A DNA stretch of 64,000 nt from Rhodobacter sp. CZR27. GTDB lineage: Bacteria; Pseudomonadota; Alphaproteobacteria; Rhodobacterales; Rhodobacteraceae. The translations under genes were made by a program, and so were the position numbers. The stretch lies in contig NZ_CP023548.1 of assembly GCF_002407205.1 (NCBI RefSeq), forward strand, positions 2,070,501 to 2,134,500, in the 5' to 3' direction. Below the pieces are notes generated by a model that saw nothing but the letters and a program-made list of their open reading frames with translations, was not told the origin of the DNA and searched no databases. Each line of letters opens with the position of its first letter. Positions within the stretch are counted from its first letter, which is position 1. Of this stretch, positions 1 to 9,393 are shown piece after piece.

Positions 1-1112
1 GCGTCATCAACTCGGGCACTGCGGCGAGCCAGCTGCTGCGCGAACTGGTCGATGCCACGGGCTTCCCGATCACCTCGACGCTGATGGGGCTGGGCGCTTA
101 TCCGGCTTCCGGCAAGGGCTGGCTCGGGATGCTGGGGATGCACGGGCTTTACGAGGCCAATCTCGCCATGCACGGCTGCGACCTGATGATCAACGTCGGC
201 GCCCGCTTCGACGACCGCATCACCGGGCGCGTCAAGGATTTCAGCCCGACCTCGAAGAAGGTCCACATCGACATCGACCCATCCTCGATCAACAAGGTGA
301 TCCGGGTGGACGTGCCGATCGTCGGCGACGTCGGCCACGTGCTGGAGGACGCGCTGCGGCTGTGGAAGTCGCGCGGCCGCAAGGTCAACAAGGAGGCGCT
401 CGCCGCCTGGTGGAAGCAGATCGCCGAGTGGAAGGCGGTGGGCTGCCTCGACTTCCAGAACTCGTCCAAGCTCATCAAGCCGCAGCACGCGCTGCAGCGG
501 CTGGAGGCGCTGACCAAGGGGATGGACCGCTACATCACCACCGAGGTCGGCCAGCACCAGATGTGGGCCGCGCAGTTCCTGAACTTCGAGGCGCCGAACC
601 GCTGGATGACCTCCGGTGGCCTCGGGACGATGGGCTACGGCCTGCCGGCCTCGATCGGGGTGCAGGTGGCGCATCCCGAGGCGCTGGTGATCAACATCGC
701 AGGCGACGCATCCTTCCTGATGAACATGCAGGAGCTCGGCACCGCGATGCAGTTCCGCCTGCCGGTCAAGCAGTTCATCCTGAACAACGAGCGCCTCGGC
801 ATGGTGCGCCAGTGGCAGCAGCTGCTGCATGGCGAGCGCTACTCGCAAAGCTGGTCGGAAAGCCTGCCGGATTTCGTGAAGCTTGCCGAAGCCTTCGGCG
901 CCAAGGGCATACAGTGCTCGGACCCGGCGGATCTGGACGAGGCGATCATGGAGATGATCCGCTACGACGGGCCGGTGGTGTTCGACTGTCTGGTGGAAAA
1001 GCACGAGAACTGCTTCCCGATGATCCCCTCGGGGCGGCCGCACAACGAGATGCTGCTGGGCGACGCCGAGACCGAGGGCGCCATCGGCGCCCGCGGCGCG
1101 GTGCTGGTCTGA
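1..1112 (+). CDS. ilvI: Acetolactate synthase large subunit (5'-truncated by window)
   Basis: C-terminal part of the thiamine-diphosphate enzyme that condenses two pyruvates (or pyruvate plus 2-oxobutyrate) in valine, leucine and isoleucine synthesis. The reading frame is open from the first bases, so the N-terminal substrate domain lies outside the window. Visible are the middle FAD-binding-like domain (GARFDDRITG) and the C-terminal ThDP/Mg domain with the GDASFLMN motif. The regulatory subunit gene ilvH follows 59 bp later on the same strand, which supports the assignment over other ThDP enzymes such as glyoxylate carboligase. Confidence 0.95.
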   Translation, partial: VINSGTAASQLLRELVDATGFPITSTLMGLGAYPASGKGWLGMLGMHGLYEANLAMHGCDLMINVGARFDDRITGRVKDFSPTSKKVHIDIDPSSINKVIRVDVPIVGDVGHVLEDALRLWKSRGRKVNKEALAAWWKQIAEWKAVGCLDFQNSSKLIKPQHALQRLEALTKGMDRYITTEVGQHQMWAAQFLNFEAPNRWMTSGGLGTMGYGLPASIGVQVAHPEALVINIAGDASFLMNMQELGTAMQFRLPVKQFILNNERLGMVRQWQQLLHGERYSQSWSESLPDFVKLAEAFGAKGIQCSDPADLDEAIMEMIRYDGPVVFDCLVEKHENCFPMIPSGRPHNEMLLGDAETEGAIGARGAVLV

Positions 1113-1171
1113 TCCAAGCGGCGGGGGCCAGCCCCCGCCCCATGACACTCCAACGAAAGGGAGCAGGACGC

Positions 1172-1732
1172 ATGGCGCCGCTCAACATCAAGCAGGGATC
1201 GACGTCGCATTCGGCCTATGACCTCCGCGACCCGAACGCCGAGGTCATCGAACAGCACACGCTGGCGCTGGTCGTGGACAACGAGAGCGGGGTTCTGGCC
1301 CGTGTGATCGGCCTCTTCTCGGGCCGGGGCTACAACATCGACAGCCTGACCGTGGCCGAGGTGGACCACACCGGCCACCGCAGCCGCATCACCATCGTGA
1401 CGCGCGGCACGCCGCAGGTCATCGACCAGATCAAGGCGCAGCTCGCGCGTCTGGTCCCCGTGCACGAGGTGCACGACCTGACCGTCGAGGGGCCCTCGGT
1501 GCAGCGCGAACTGGCGCTGTTCAAGGTCTCGGGCAAGGGCGAGGCGCGGATCGAGGCCCTGCGTCTGGCCGAGATCTTCCGCGCCAAGGTGGTCGATTCG
1601 ACGCTGGAGAGCTTCGTGTTCGAGATCACCGGCACGCCGGAGAAGATCGACGCGCTGGCCGATCTGATGCGCCCGCTGGGCCTGCGCGAGATGGCGCGGA
1701 CCGGGGTTGCGGCGCTGTCGCGCGGGATCTGA
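1172..1732 (+). CDS. ilvH: Acetolactate synthase small (regulatory) subunit
   Basis: A 186-residue protein with an N-terminal ACT domain (about residues 29-105, LALVVDNESGVLARV) and the C-terminal half typical of IlvH/IlvN. The family binds valine and controls the large subunit encoded just upstream. Length is a little above the usual 160-175 because of an N-terminal extension of about 25 residues. The ATG start is preceded by an AAAGGGAGCAGG ribosome-binding region. It is followed by a strong stem-loop, so ilvI-ilvH probably ends the transcript here. Confidence 0.95.
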   Translation: MAPLNIKQGSTSHSAYDLRDPNAEVIEQHTLALVVDNESGVLARVIGLFSGRGYNIDSLTVAEVDHTGHRSRITIVTRGTPQVIDQIKAQLARLVPVHEVHDLTVEGPSVQRELALFKVSGKGEARIEALRLAEIFRAKVVDSTLESFVFEITGTPEKIDALADLMRPLGLREMARTGVAALSRGI

Positions 1733-1753
1733 GCGATCCGGTGAAGGACAATC

Positions 1754-1781
1754 GGCGGCCCGGCCACCCCGGGCCGCCTTT
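1754..1781 (+). terminator. Intrinsic terminator after ilvH
   Basis: A 10-bp perfect GC stem (GGCGGCCCGG / CCGGGCCGCC) with a 5-nt loop is followed by TTT. It lies 21 bp past the ilvH stop codon. Confidence 0.75.
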
Positions 1782-1855
1782 GCATTACAGGCGCGTCTGT
1801 CGTCGCGGCGTCGGCACGCCATTGGCTGAGGCGATGCCCCCCGGCGCCTTGCGCC

Positions 1856-2632
1856 TCAGCGGCCGGTGAACCGGGCGGGCCGCTTTTCCAGAAAGGCGGC
1901 CACCCCTTCGGCGAAATCGGCCGTGGCGCCGCATCCCGCCTGCAGTTCCGCCTCCAGCGCAAGCTGCGCCTCGAAGCCATTGGCATAGCTTTCCCGCAGC
2001 GCCCGCTTCAGCGCCCGGTAGGCGGTGGTGGGCCCCGCGGCCAGATGCGCGGCCCGCGCCTGCCAGTGCGCGACGAAGACCTCGTCGGGGACCGCCTCCC
2101 AGATCATCCCCCAGTCTTCGGCCTCGCGCGCGCTGACCTTGTCGGCGAAAAGCGCGGCGCCCATGGCGCGGGCGAGACCGATCTGGCGCGGCAGGGTCCA
2201 TGTGCCGCCGGCGTCGGGGATCAGGCCGATCCGGGTGAAGGCCTGGATGAAGCTGGCGCTTTCCGTGGCGATCACCACGTCGCAGGCCAGCGCGAGGTTA
2301 GCCCCAGCGCCCGCAGCCACCCCGTTCACCGCCGCCAGCGTCGGCACCGGGCAATCGGCGATGGCGCGCAGCAAGGGTTCGTATTCCTCGCGCAGGATGC
2401 GGCCAAGGTCCGGCGCGCCAAGACCCGCCGCATCGCCCAGATCCTGACCCGAGCAGAAGCCCCGCCCCTCGCCCGTCAGCACGATGACCCGGGCGCTGGA
2501 GGCGGCGGCCGCAACCGCTTCCAGCAGTTCGGCGCGCATCCGGCCCGACAGTGCGTTCATCACCTCGGGCCGGGCCAGCGTCAGCAGCGCGATGCCGTCC
2601 CGTTCCTCGGCCCTGATCGTCTGATAGGTCAT
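1856..2632 (-). CDS. Enoyl-CoA hydratase/isomerase family protein
   Basis: A 258-residue crotonase-fold protein. Residues near 60 (GEGRGFCSGQDL) form the oxyanion-hole CoA-binding region, and the NGVAAGAGANLALACD block is the family signature. The sequence resembles 2-(1,2-epoxy-1,2-dihydrophenyl)acetyl-CoA isomerase (PaaG) and general enoyl-CoA hydratases; the substrate cannot be fixed from sequence alone. The start was set at the ATG preceded by GGGAAAGGGAGGG rather than an earlier in-frame ATG 27 nt upstream. No other phenylacetate genes are in view. Confidence 0.85.
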   Translation of the reverse strand: MTYQTIRAEERDGIALLTLARPEVMNALSGRMRAELLEAVAAAASSARVIVLTGEGRGFCSGQDLGDAAGLGAPDLGRILREEYEPLLRAIADCPVPTLAAVNGVAAGAGANLALACDVVIATESASFIQAFTRIGLIPDAGGTWTLPRQIGLARAMGAALFADKVSAREAEDWGMIWEAVPDEVFVAHWQARAAHLAAGPTTAYRALKRALRESYANGFEAQLALEAELQAGCGATADFAEGVAAFLEKRPARFTGR

Positions 2633-2695
2633 GCCATCCCTCCCTTTCCCCCGCAGCATAGGCCGGGGACCGGAGCGGAAAAGCGCGACGGTGCG

Positions 2696-3151
2696 TCAGT
2701 CCTTCAGGATCTCGGCCAGTCGGGCCTTCTCGTCCTCCGACAGGCGCGCGGCCTCGGGCTCGGGCGCGTTGCGGCGGCGACGCAGGTAGAGCGCGGCAAT
2801 GCCGAGGCCGGCGGTCAGCATCGCGGGCCCCGCGACCCACAGGATCAGGTTGGCGCCACCGGTCGTCGGGTTCAGCAGCACGTATTCGCCGTAGCGGTCC
2901 ACCACGAAATCCATGACCTCGGCATCGCTGTCGCCCGCCACCAGCCGCTCTCGCACAAGAAGGCGCAGGTCGCGCGCAAGCTGGGCGTTCGAATCATCGA
3001 TGTTCTCGTTGCGGCAGACGAGGCAGCGCAGCCCTTGCGAGATGTCGCGCGCCCGGGCCTCGAGCGCCGGATCGGGCAGGACCTCGTCCGGCTGGACGGC
3101 AAGGGCGGGACCGGCCAGCAGCCCCATGAGGAGAAGTGCCGCGAGCCTCAT
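2696..3151 (-). CDS. ccmH: Cytochrome c maturation protein CcmH (Ccl2)
   Basis: A 151-residue periplasmic, membrane-anchored thiol-disulfide protein that keeps apocytochrome c heme-binding cysteines reduced for heme ligation. It has an N-terminal signal peptide (ending ALAVQP), the LRCLVCRNE redox motif near residues 42-50 and one C-terminal membrane helix (about residues 103-123) before a basic RRRR stretch. Short CcmH of this type corresponds to Ccl2 of Rhodobacter capsulatus. Its ATG overlaps the ccmF stop by 4 nt, so the two are translationally coupled. It would mature the c-type cytochromes encoded later in this window. Confidence 0.95.
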   Translation of the reverse strand: MRLAALLLMGLLAGPALAVQPDEVLPDPALEARARDISQGLRCLVCRNENIDDSNAQLARDLRLLVRERLVAGDSDAEVMDFVVDRYGEYVLLNPTTGGANLILWVAGPAMLTAGLGIAALYLRRRRNAPEPEAARLSEDEKARLAEILKD

Positions 3152-5118
3152 TCCGCGGCCACCGCGGCAGGGGCACGCCGGGCGCCCGCGGCAATCCTGT
3201 AGCGCCGGTCCGAAAGGCTCAGGAACCCGCCCAGCGCCATCAGCATCGCCCCGCCCCAGATCCAGTTGGCATAGGGCTTGATGTAGCTGCGCACCGCATA
3301 GCCGCCGCCATCCTGCGCATCGCCGATCACCAGATAGAGGTCGCGGGTCAGGCCGTAGTCGATGGCGGCCTCGGTCGTGGGCATGGCCGCGACAGGATAG
3401 ACCCGCTTTTCAGGATGCAGCACCGCCACCTCCTGCCCGTCCCGCGTCACGCGGAACGCGGCGGTGGTGGAGCGATAGTTCGGCCCCTCGACCTCATCCA
3501 CGCCCTGAAGCGTGATCTCGTAGCGGCCGAGGGCGAAGCTTTCGCCCTCGCGCATCACGCGGATGTCCTCGACCTGCCAGGCGGTGATGGCGGCGACGGC
3601 GAAGATCGTCACGCCCAGCCCGGCATGGGCCGTGGCCTTGCCCCAGTCGGCACGCGGCAGGCGGCCAAGGCGCGACAGGCGGCCCGCGACGCTGCCGCGG
3701 CCGGTCCGGCCCCAGAGATCTACGAGCGTGGCGAACACCAGCCAGGTCCCCAGCGCCAGCCCCACGGGTCCGAGGAGCGAGCGCCCGGTCTGCATCGCAT
3801 AGACCAGCCCGCCCAGCGCCAGCGACAGCGCGAGCGCGCCCCACAGCGGCCGCATCGCCCGACCGATCTGCGCGCGCTTCCACGGCAGCATCGCCCCGAG
3901 CGGCAGCACAAGCGCGATCGCCACCATGAAGGGCGTGAAGGCCGCGTTGAAGAAGGGCGCGCCGACCGACAGCTTGCGACCCCACAGAAGCTCGGCCAGC
4001 AGGGGCCAGATCGTGCCGATGAAGACGACGAAGCAGGCCACGGTCAGCAGGACGTTGTTCAGCACAAGACCCGACTCGCGGCTGACGATGGAGAACACGC
4101 CCTTCGCCTCCATCGCCGAGGCGCGGGCGGCAAACAGCGTCAGCGCCCCGCCCATGAAGGCCGCGAGGATCAGCAGGATGAACACCCCGCGCTCGGGGTC
4201 GTTGGCGAAGGCGTGCACGCTGGTGATGACGCCCGAGCGGACGATGAACGTCCCGATCAGCGAGAAGCCGAAGGCGAGGATGGCGAGCAGGATCGTCCAG
4301 CTTTTCAGCGCCTCGCGCTTTTCCACCACGATGGCCGAGTGCAGCAGCGCCGCCGCGATCAGCCAGGGCATGAAGGAGGCGTTCTCGACCGGGTCCCAGA
4401 ACCAGAAGCCGCCCCAGCCAAGCTCGTAATAGGCCCACCACGATCCCAGCGCGATGCCGATGGTGAGGAAGATCCAGGCCGCCAGCGTCCAGGGCCTGAC
4501 CCACCGGCCCCATGCGGCATCGACGCGCCCCTCGATCAGCGCGGCCACGGCGAAGGAGAAGGCCATCGAAAGCCCGACATAGCCGAGGTAGAGGAAGGGT
4601 GGATGGAAGGCGAGACCCGGGTCCTGCAGCAGCGGGTTCAGGTCGCGCCCGTCGAACGGCGCCTCGGGCACGCGCAGGAACGGGTTCGAGGTGAAGAGCA
4701 GGAAGGCGAGGAACGCCGCTCCGATCATGCCCTGCACCGCCAGCACCCGCGCCTTCAGCGTCGCAGGCAGGTTCTGCCCGAAGGCCGCCGCACAGGCACC
4801 GAACAGCGCGAGGATCAGCACCCACAGCAGCAGCGAGCCCTCGTGGTTCCCCCAGACGCCGCTGATCTTGTAGAGCATGGGCTTCAGCGTGTGCGAGTTC
4901 AGCACCACCAGACGCACCGAGAAGTCCGAGGTCACGAAGGCCCAGGTCAGTGCCGCGAAGGAAAAGCCGATCAGCAGAAGCTGGGTCATGGCGGCCGGTT
5001 CCGCGACGGCCATCCAGCCCGACCAGCGCCGGTGCGCCCCCACCAGCGGCGCCACCGATTGCACCAGCGCGACGGCCAGCGCCAGCACGAGTGCGAAATG
5101 GCCGAGTTCGACGATCAT
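3148..5118 (-). CDS. ccmF: Heme lyase CcmF (Ccl1), cytochrome c maturation
   Basis: A 656-residue polytopic membrane protein that, with CcmH, attaches heme to apocytochrome c at the periplasmic face. The tryptophan-rich WWD segment is visible (GSWWAYYELGWGG, then FWFWDPVENASFMPW), as are many hydrophobic helices and a large C-terminal periplasmic region. The start at MIVELGHFAL was chosen because AAGGAGAGGG precedes it; in-frame codons further upstream give no hydrophobic N terminus. Forms an operon with ccmH. Confidence 0.96.
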   Translation of the reverse strand: MIVELGHFALVLALAVALVQSVAPLVGAHRRWSGWMAVAEPAAMTQLLLIGFSFAALTWAFVTSDFSVRLVVLNSHTLKPMLYKISGVWGNHEGSLLLWVLILALFGACAAAFGQNLPATLKARVLAVQGMIGAAFLAFLLFTSNPFLRVPEAPFDGRDLNPLLQDPGLAFHPPFLYLGYVGLSMAFSFAVAALIEGRVDAAWGRWVRPWTLAAWIFLTIGIALGSWWAYYELGWGGFWFWDPVENASFMPWLIAAALLHSAIVVEKREALKSWTILLAILAFGFSLIGTFIVRSGVITSVHAFANDPERGVFILLILAAFMGGALTLFAARASAMEAKGVFSIVSRESGLVLNNVLLTVACFVVFIGTIWPLLAELLWGRKLSVGAPFFNAAFTPFMVAIALVLPLGAMLPWKRAQIGRAMRPLWGALALSLALGGLVYAMQTGRSLLGPVGLALGTWLVFATLVDLWGRTGRGSVAGRLSRLGRLPRADWGKATAHAGLGVTIFAVAAITAWQVEDIRVMREGESFALGRYEITLQGVDEVEGPNYRSTTAAFRVTRDGQEVAVLHPEKRVYPVAAMPTTEAAIDYGLTRDLYLVIGDAQDGGGYAVRSYIKPYANWIWGGAMLMALGGFLSLSDRRYRIAAGARRAPAAVAAE

Positions 5119-5271
5119 GGCCCTCTCCTTCCGAAATCCGGGCGACTTTAGCGAAATCCCCCGGCCGGCACCATGGCGCGCCGGCACCTCCCGTCATTTT
5201 GATGGGCCGCTCGGGCTGGTCCGCAGGGCCGGCAGCCGCCATGATGGCGCGGTCCCGCCAAGGAGAGACTT

Positions 5272-6198
5272 ATGCGCAAGACCTGCATCCTGATCGGCGC
5301 GCCGATCGACACCGGCCAGCGCCGCCCCGGCTGCCTGATGGGACCGGCGGCCTATCGCGTGGCCGGCCTTGCGAAGGCGCTGACCGATCTGGGCCTCGAT
5401 GTGCAGGACCGGGGCGACGTGGCCTGCGGGCCGCTGCCCGAGGTGACCGCAGCCCGTCCCGGACTGCATGCCCTGCCCGAGACGATCGGCTGGACGACGG
5501 CACTGACCGAAGCCGTGGACCGCGCCCTGGACGAGGGCTTTCCCATCGTGATGGGGGGCGATCATTCGCTGGCGCTCGGCACCGTGGCGGGTGCCGCCGC
5601 CCACGCCGCAGCCGAGGGGCGGCCGCTGTTCCTGCTGTGGCTGGATGCGCATTCCGATTTCCACACCCTGCTCACGACCACCTCGGGCAACCTGCACGGC
5701 GTGCCGGTGGCCTATGCCGCGGGCCGCGACGGCTTCGACGGATTCCCGCCCTTCCCGGCGCCGCTGCCGGCCGACCGGATCTGCCTGTTCGGCATCCGCT
5801 CGGTCGATCCCGAGGAACATGCGGCCCTTCTTCTGCACGAGGTCTCGATCATCGACATGCGCGTGATCGACGAGTTCGGGATCTGCGCGCCGATGCGTGG
5901 CTTTCTGGACCGCGTGCGCGCGGCGAACGGCATGCTCCACGTCTCGCTCGACGTGGATTTCGTCGACCCGAGCCACGCGCCGGCTGTCGGAACCACGGTT
6001 CCGGGCGGCGCCACGGTGCGCGAGGCCCATCTGGTGATGGAGCTTCTGCACGAGAGCGGCCTTGTCACCTCGCTCGATCTCGTGGAGCTGAACCCGTTCC
6101 TTGACGAGCGCGGCCGCACGGCGCGGCTGATGGTCGAGCTTGCCGCCTCGATCATGGGGCGCAAGGTGTTCGACCGGCCGACGCGCGGCTTCGGCTGA
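5272..6198 (+). CDS. rocF: Arginase
   Basis: A 308-residue ureohydrolase that splits arginine into ornithine and urea with a two-manganese centre. The metal-ligand motifs are all present: GGDHSLALG, DAHSDFHT and SLDVDFVDPSHAP. The GNLHGVPVA stretch is typical of arginases rather than agmatinases. A good AAGGAGAGAC site precedes the ATG. It stands alone, converging on usg with a 3-bp gap. Ornithine made here could feed ornithine lipid synthesis through the acyltransferase encoded near 20 kb, but that link is inference. Confidence 0.92.
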   Translation: MRKTCILIGAPIDTGQRRPGCLMGPAAYRVAGLAKALTDLGLDVQDRGDVACGPLPEVTAARPGLHALPETIGWTTALTEAVDRALDEGFPIVMGGDHSLALGTVAGAAAHAAAEGRPLFLLWLDAHSDFHTLLTTTSGNLHGVPVAYAAGRDGFDGFPPFPAPLPADRICLFGIRSVDPEEHAALLLHEVSIIDMRVIDEFGICAPMRGFLDRVRAANGMLHVSLDVDFVDPSHAPAVGTTVPGGATVREAHLVMELLHESGLVTSLDLVELNPFLDERGRTARLMVELAASIMGRKVFDRPTRGFG

Positions 6199-6201
6199 GC
6201 G

Positions 6202-6465
6202 TCAGTTCAGCCGGAACTCGCCCACGACGTTGCGCCATTCGCCGGGCTTGATCAGCTTGCGATGCGTGAAGCGCACCGAATGCAGCGGCCCCTCGATCTT
6301 TTCCTGCCAGAACTCGATGAAGCGGAAAAGCGCAGGGTAGTCCGGGGCAAGGTCGTATTCCTGCCAGACGAAGGTGTTCAGGACGTTCCGGTGGTCCGGC
6401 ATCCGATAGAAGATCTCGGCCGTGGTCAGCCCATAGCCGTTCAGCATCAGTTCCGTTTCGCGCAT
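6202..6465 (-). CDS. usg: Usg-family conserved protein
   Basis: A small (87-residue) protein rich in aromatic and charged residues (LNGYGLTTAEIFYRMPDH, TFVWQEYDLAPDYP). It matches the Usg family, first named from an ORF upstream of trp genes in Caulobacter, whose function is unknown. Two adjacent ATG codons are possible starts; the second was chosen because GGAGGG sits 5 nt from it and only 2 nt from the first. No trp genes are adjacent here. Confidence 0.8.
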   Translation of the reverse strand: MRETELMLNGYGLTTAEIFYRMPDHRNVLNTFVWQEYDLAPDYPALFRFIEFWQEKIEGPLHSVRFTHRKLIKPGEWRNVVGEFRLN

Positions 6466-6594
6466 CATGGCCCTCCACTGGTTGGCGATGCTTAAAAAGA
6501 TGATGCAGAATCATGAATTTTCAATCTAAACAGCGTGTTGGCACTCCTTCCCGGCGGCTGCTTCACCCGCCCTGCGCACGGGGGACACCCGGCA

Positions 6595-6624
6595 TTGCAC
6601 CCCATATCCGCGATGGTCTATAGT
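6595..6624 (+). promoter_or_regulatory. Predicted sigma-70 promoter of gyrA
   Basis: TTGCAC and TATAGT hexamers are separated by 18 bp, ending about 43 bp before the gyrA GTG codon. Both hexamers are close to consensus in an otherwise GC-rich stretch. Confidence 0.6.
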
Positions 6625-6667
6625 CCGCGCCAACGAGATCTAGTTCCCCGCGAGAAAGAGCGCCCCC

Positions 6668-9388
6668 GTGACCGACCGTCCCGAAGAGCCCGGCGATGAT
6701 GAAGAAATGGGCAGGCCTCATCATGGCCTGCCGCAGGTCTCCATCGCCGAGGAGATGAAGACCGCCTATCTCGACTATGCGATGAGCGTCATCGTCAGCC
6801 GCGCGATCCCCGACCTGCGCGACGGGCTGAAGCCGGTGCACCGGCGCATCCTCTATGCGATGCACGAGACCAACAACACGCACGACAAGCCCTATCGCAA
6901 GTCGGCGCGGCCCGTGGGCGACACGATGGGGAAATACCACCCGCACGGCGACGCGGCGATCTATGACGCGCTGGTGCGGATGGCGCAGCCCTTCTCGATG
7001 GGGCTGAAGCTGCTGGACGGTCAGGGCAACTTCGGCTCGATGGACGGCGACGGCGCGGCGGCGATGCGCTACACCGAAGTGCGCATGGACAAGCCGGCGG
7101 CCTTCCTGCTGGCCGACATCGACAAGGAAACCGTCGATTTCCAGGACAACTATGACGGCAAGGACCGCGAGCCCACGGTGCTGCCGGCGCGCTTCCCGAA
7201 CATGCTGGTCAACGGCGCGGGCGGCATCGCCGTCGGCATGGCGACGAACATTCCGCCGCACAACCTTGGCGAGGTGATCGACGCCACGCTCGCGATGATC
7301 GAGAACCCTGACATCTCGACCGAGCGGCTGATGGAGATCATCCCCGGCCCGGACTTCCCCACCGGCGGCGTGATCCTCGGCCGGTCCGGGGCACGCAAGG
7401 CCTATCTCGAAGGCCGCGGCTCGGTCATCATGCGGGCGAAGGCCCGCGTCGAGGAGATCCGCTCCGGCCGCTTCGCCATCGTGCTGGACGAGATTCCGTA
7501 TCAGGTCAACAAGGCCACCATGATCGAGAAGATCGCCGAGATGGTGCGCGACAAGAAGATCGAGGGCATCGCCCACGTTCAGGATGAATCCGACCGCGTC
7601 GGCGTCCGCGTGGTGATCGAGCTTCGCCGCGACGCCACGCCCGAGGTGGTGCTGAACCAGCTCTGGCGCTTCACCCCGATGCAGACCACCTTCGGCTGCA
7701 ACATGCTGGCGCTGAACGGCGGCCGGCCCGAGCAGCTGACGCTGCGCGATTTCCTTGCCCATTTCCTGACCTTCCGCGAGGAAGTCGTCGCGCGTCGAAC
7801 CGCCTATGAACTGCGCAAGGCGCGCGAGCGCAGCCACATTCTCTGCGGCCTTGCGGTCGCGGTCTCGAACGTGGACGAGGTTGTGGCCACGATCCGCTCC
7901 TCGGCCGATCCGGCGGAAGCGCGCGAGCGGCTGATGACGCGGCGCTGGCCCGCCGCCGACATCGCCGACTACATCCGGCTGATCGACGATCCCTCCCACA
8001 AGATCAACGAGGACGGCACCTACAACCTGTCCGAGGTGCAGGCCCGCGCGATCCTCGACCTCAGGCTCCAGCGCCTGACCGCGATGGGCGTGAAGGAAGT
8101 CACGGACGAGCTGGCCGAACTGGCCGGCAAGATCCGCGACTACCTCGACATCCTCGGCAGCCGCGAGCGGATCATGGCGATCATCTCGGACGAGCTGCGC
8201 GAGGTGAAGACCCTCTTCGCGATCCCGCGCCGCACCGAGATTTCGGAATGGGCGGGCGACCTCGAGGACGAGGACCTGATCGAGCGCGAGGACATGGTGG
8301 TGACCATCACCTCCGCGGGCTACATCAAGCGCACGCCGCTGGCCGAGTTCCGCAGCCAGAACCGCGGTGGCAAGGGCCTCGCCTCGATGGCGACCAAGGA
8401 AGACGACGTGGTGACGACGCTCTTCGTCGCCAACACGCACACGCAGATCCTGTTCTTCTCGACCGACGGGATGGTCTACGACCTGAAGTGCTGGCGCCTG
8501 CCGCTGGGCGGCCGCACCGCCAAGGGCAAGGCCATCGTCAACATCCTGCCCATCGCCACCGGCGTCACGATCGCCGCGCTGATGAAGATCGACGAGCCCG
8601 AGGAGGAATGGAATCGCCTGCAGGTGGTCTTCGCCACCTCCGACGGCGACGTGCGCCGCAACCGCCTGTCGGACTTCACCAACGTGAAGCGCAACGGCAA
8701 GATCGCGATGAAGCTGCCCGAAGGCGTCAGCCTCGTGAACGTCTCGATCTGCGACGAGAACGACGACGTGATGCTGGTCACGGCGATGGGCCGGGCGATC
8801 CGCTTCCCGACCACCGACGTCCGGGTGTTCTCGGGCCGCGATTCGACCGGGGTGCGCGGCATCCGTCTGGCCGAGGGTGATCGGGTGGTGTCGATGTCCG
8901 TGATCCGCCACTTCGAGGCCGATCCGGCGGAACGCGCGGCCTATCTGAAGCAGCGGCGGCTGGTGGCCGGCGTGACCGAGGAGATGGAGGCCGACGAGGA
9001 CGAGGAAGAGGCCGAAGCTGGGCAGCTTTCCCAGGCCCGCTATGCCGAGATGTCTGCGGCCGAGGACCTGATCCTGACCATCACCGCGCGCGGCCAGGGC
9101 AAGATCTCGTCCAGCCACGATTATCCGGTGCGCGGCCGCGGTGGCCAGGGCGTCACCGCCTTCGAGAAGTCGATGCGGGGCGGCCAGCTCGTGGCCTCCT
9201 TCCCGGTCGAGACCTCGGACCAGGTGATGCTGGCGACCTCGGGCGGCCAGTCGATCCGGGTGCCGGTCGAACAGATCAGCTTCCGCTCGCGCTCAGCCGG
9301 CGGGGTGCGGGTGTTCGACACCGGCGGCAGCGAAGAGGTCGTCTCGGTCGCGCGCATTGCCGAGCAGGGCGACGAGGAGGAGGCGTAA
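6668..9388 (+). CDS. gyrA: DNA gyrase subunit A
   Basis: A 906-residue type II topoisomerase subunit that breaks and rejoins DNA during negative supercoiling. The catalytic tyrosine is Tyr135 ([10 protein letters not shown]). The quinolone-pocket region reads [13 protein letters not shown], so the residue equivalent to E. coli Ser83 is Ala96, while Asp100 (E. coli Asp87) is kept. The C-terminal domain has a GyrA box (QNRGGKG), separating it from ParC, and an acidic insertion ([10 protein letters not shown]) near residue 780. The start is a GTG. trmFO follows after 5 bp. Confidence 0.97.
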   Translation: MTDRPEEPGDDEEMGRPHHGLPQVSIAEEMKTAYLDYAMSVIVSRAIPDLRDGLKPVHRRILYAMHETNNTHDKPYRKSARPVGDTMGKYHPHGDAAIYDALVRMAQPFSMGLKLLDGQGNFGSMDGDGAAAMRYTEVRMDKPAAFLLADIDKETVDFQDNYDGKDREPTVLPARFPNMLVNGAGGIAVGMATNIPPHNLGEVIDATLAMIENPDISTERLMEIIPGPDFPTGGVILGRSGARKAYLEGRGSVIMRAKARVEEIRSGRFAIVLDEIPYQVNKATMIEKIAEMVRDKKIEGIAHVQDESDRVGVRVVIELRRDATPEVVLNQLWRFTPMQTTFGCNMLALNGGRPEQLTLRDFLAHFLTFREEVVARRTAYELRKARERSHILCGLAVAVSNVDEVVATIRSSADPAEARERLMTRRWPAADIADYIRLIDDPSHKINEDGTYNLSEVQARAILDLRLQRLTAMGVKEVTDELAELAGKIRDYLDILGSRERIMAIISDELREVKTLFAIPRRTEISEWAGDLEDEDLIEREDMVVTITSAGYIKRTPLAEFRSQNRGGKGLASMATKEDDVVTTLFVANTHTQILFFSTDGMVYDLKCWRLPLGGRTAKGKAIVNILPIATGVTIAALMKIDEPEEEWNRLQVVFATSDGDVRRNRLSDFTNVKRNGKIAMKLPEGVSLVNVSICDENDDVMLVTAMGRAIRFPTTDVRVFSGRDSTGVRGIRLAEGDRVVSMSVIRHFEADPAERAAYLKQRRLVAGVTEEMEADEDEEEAEAGQLSQARYAEMSAAEDLILTITARGQGKISSSHDYPVRGRGGQGVTAFEKSMRGGQLVASFPVETSDQVMLATSGGQSIRVPVEQISFRSRSAGGVRVFDTGGSEEVVSVARIAEQGDEEEA

Positions 9389-9393
9389 GCCTC

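Noticed and set aside
3136..5151. Plus-strand 671-residue open frame antisense to ccmF
   Set aside because: Composition is Arg/His/Gln-rich with no domain; ccmF on the other strand has clear motifs. It is a shadow of high-GC codon use.
6563..9118. Minus-strand 851-residue frame opposite gyrA
   Set aside because: No recognisable motif; gyrA is unambiguous on the plus strand.
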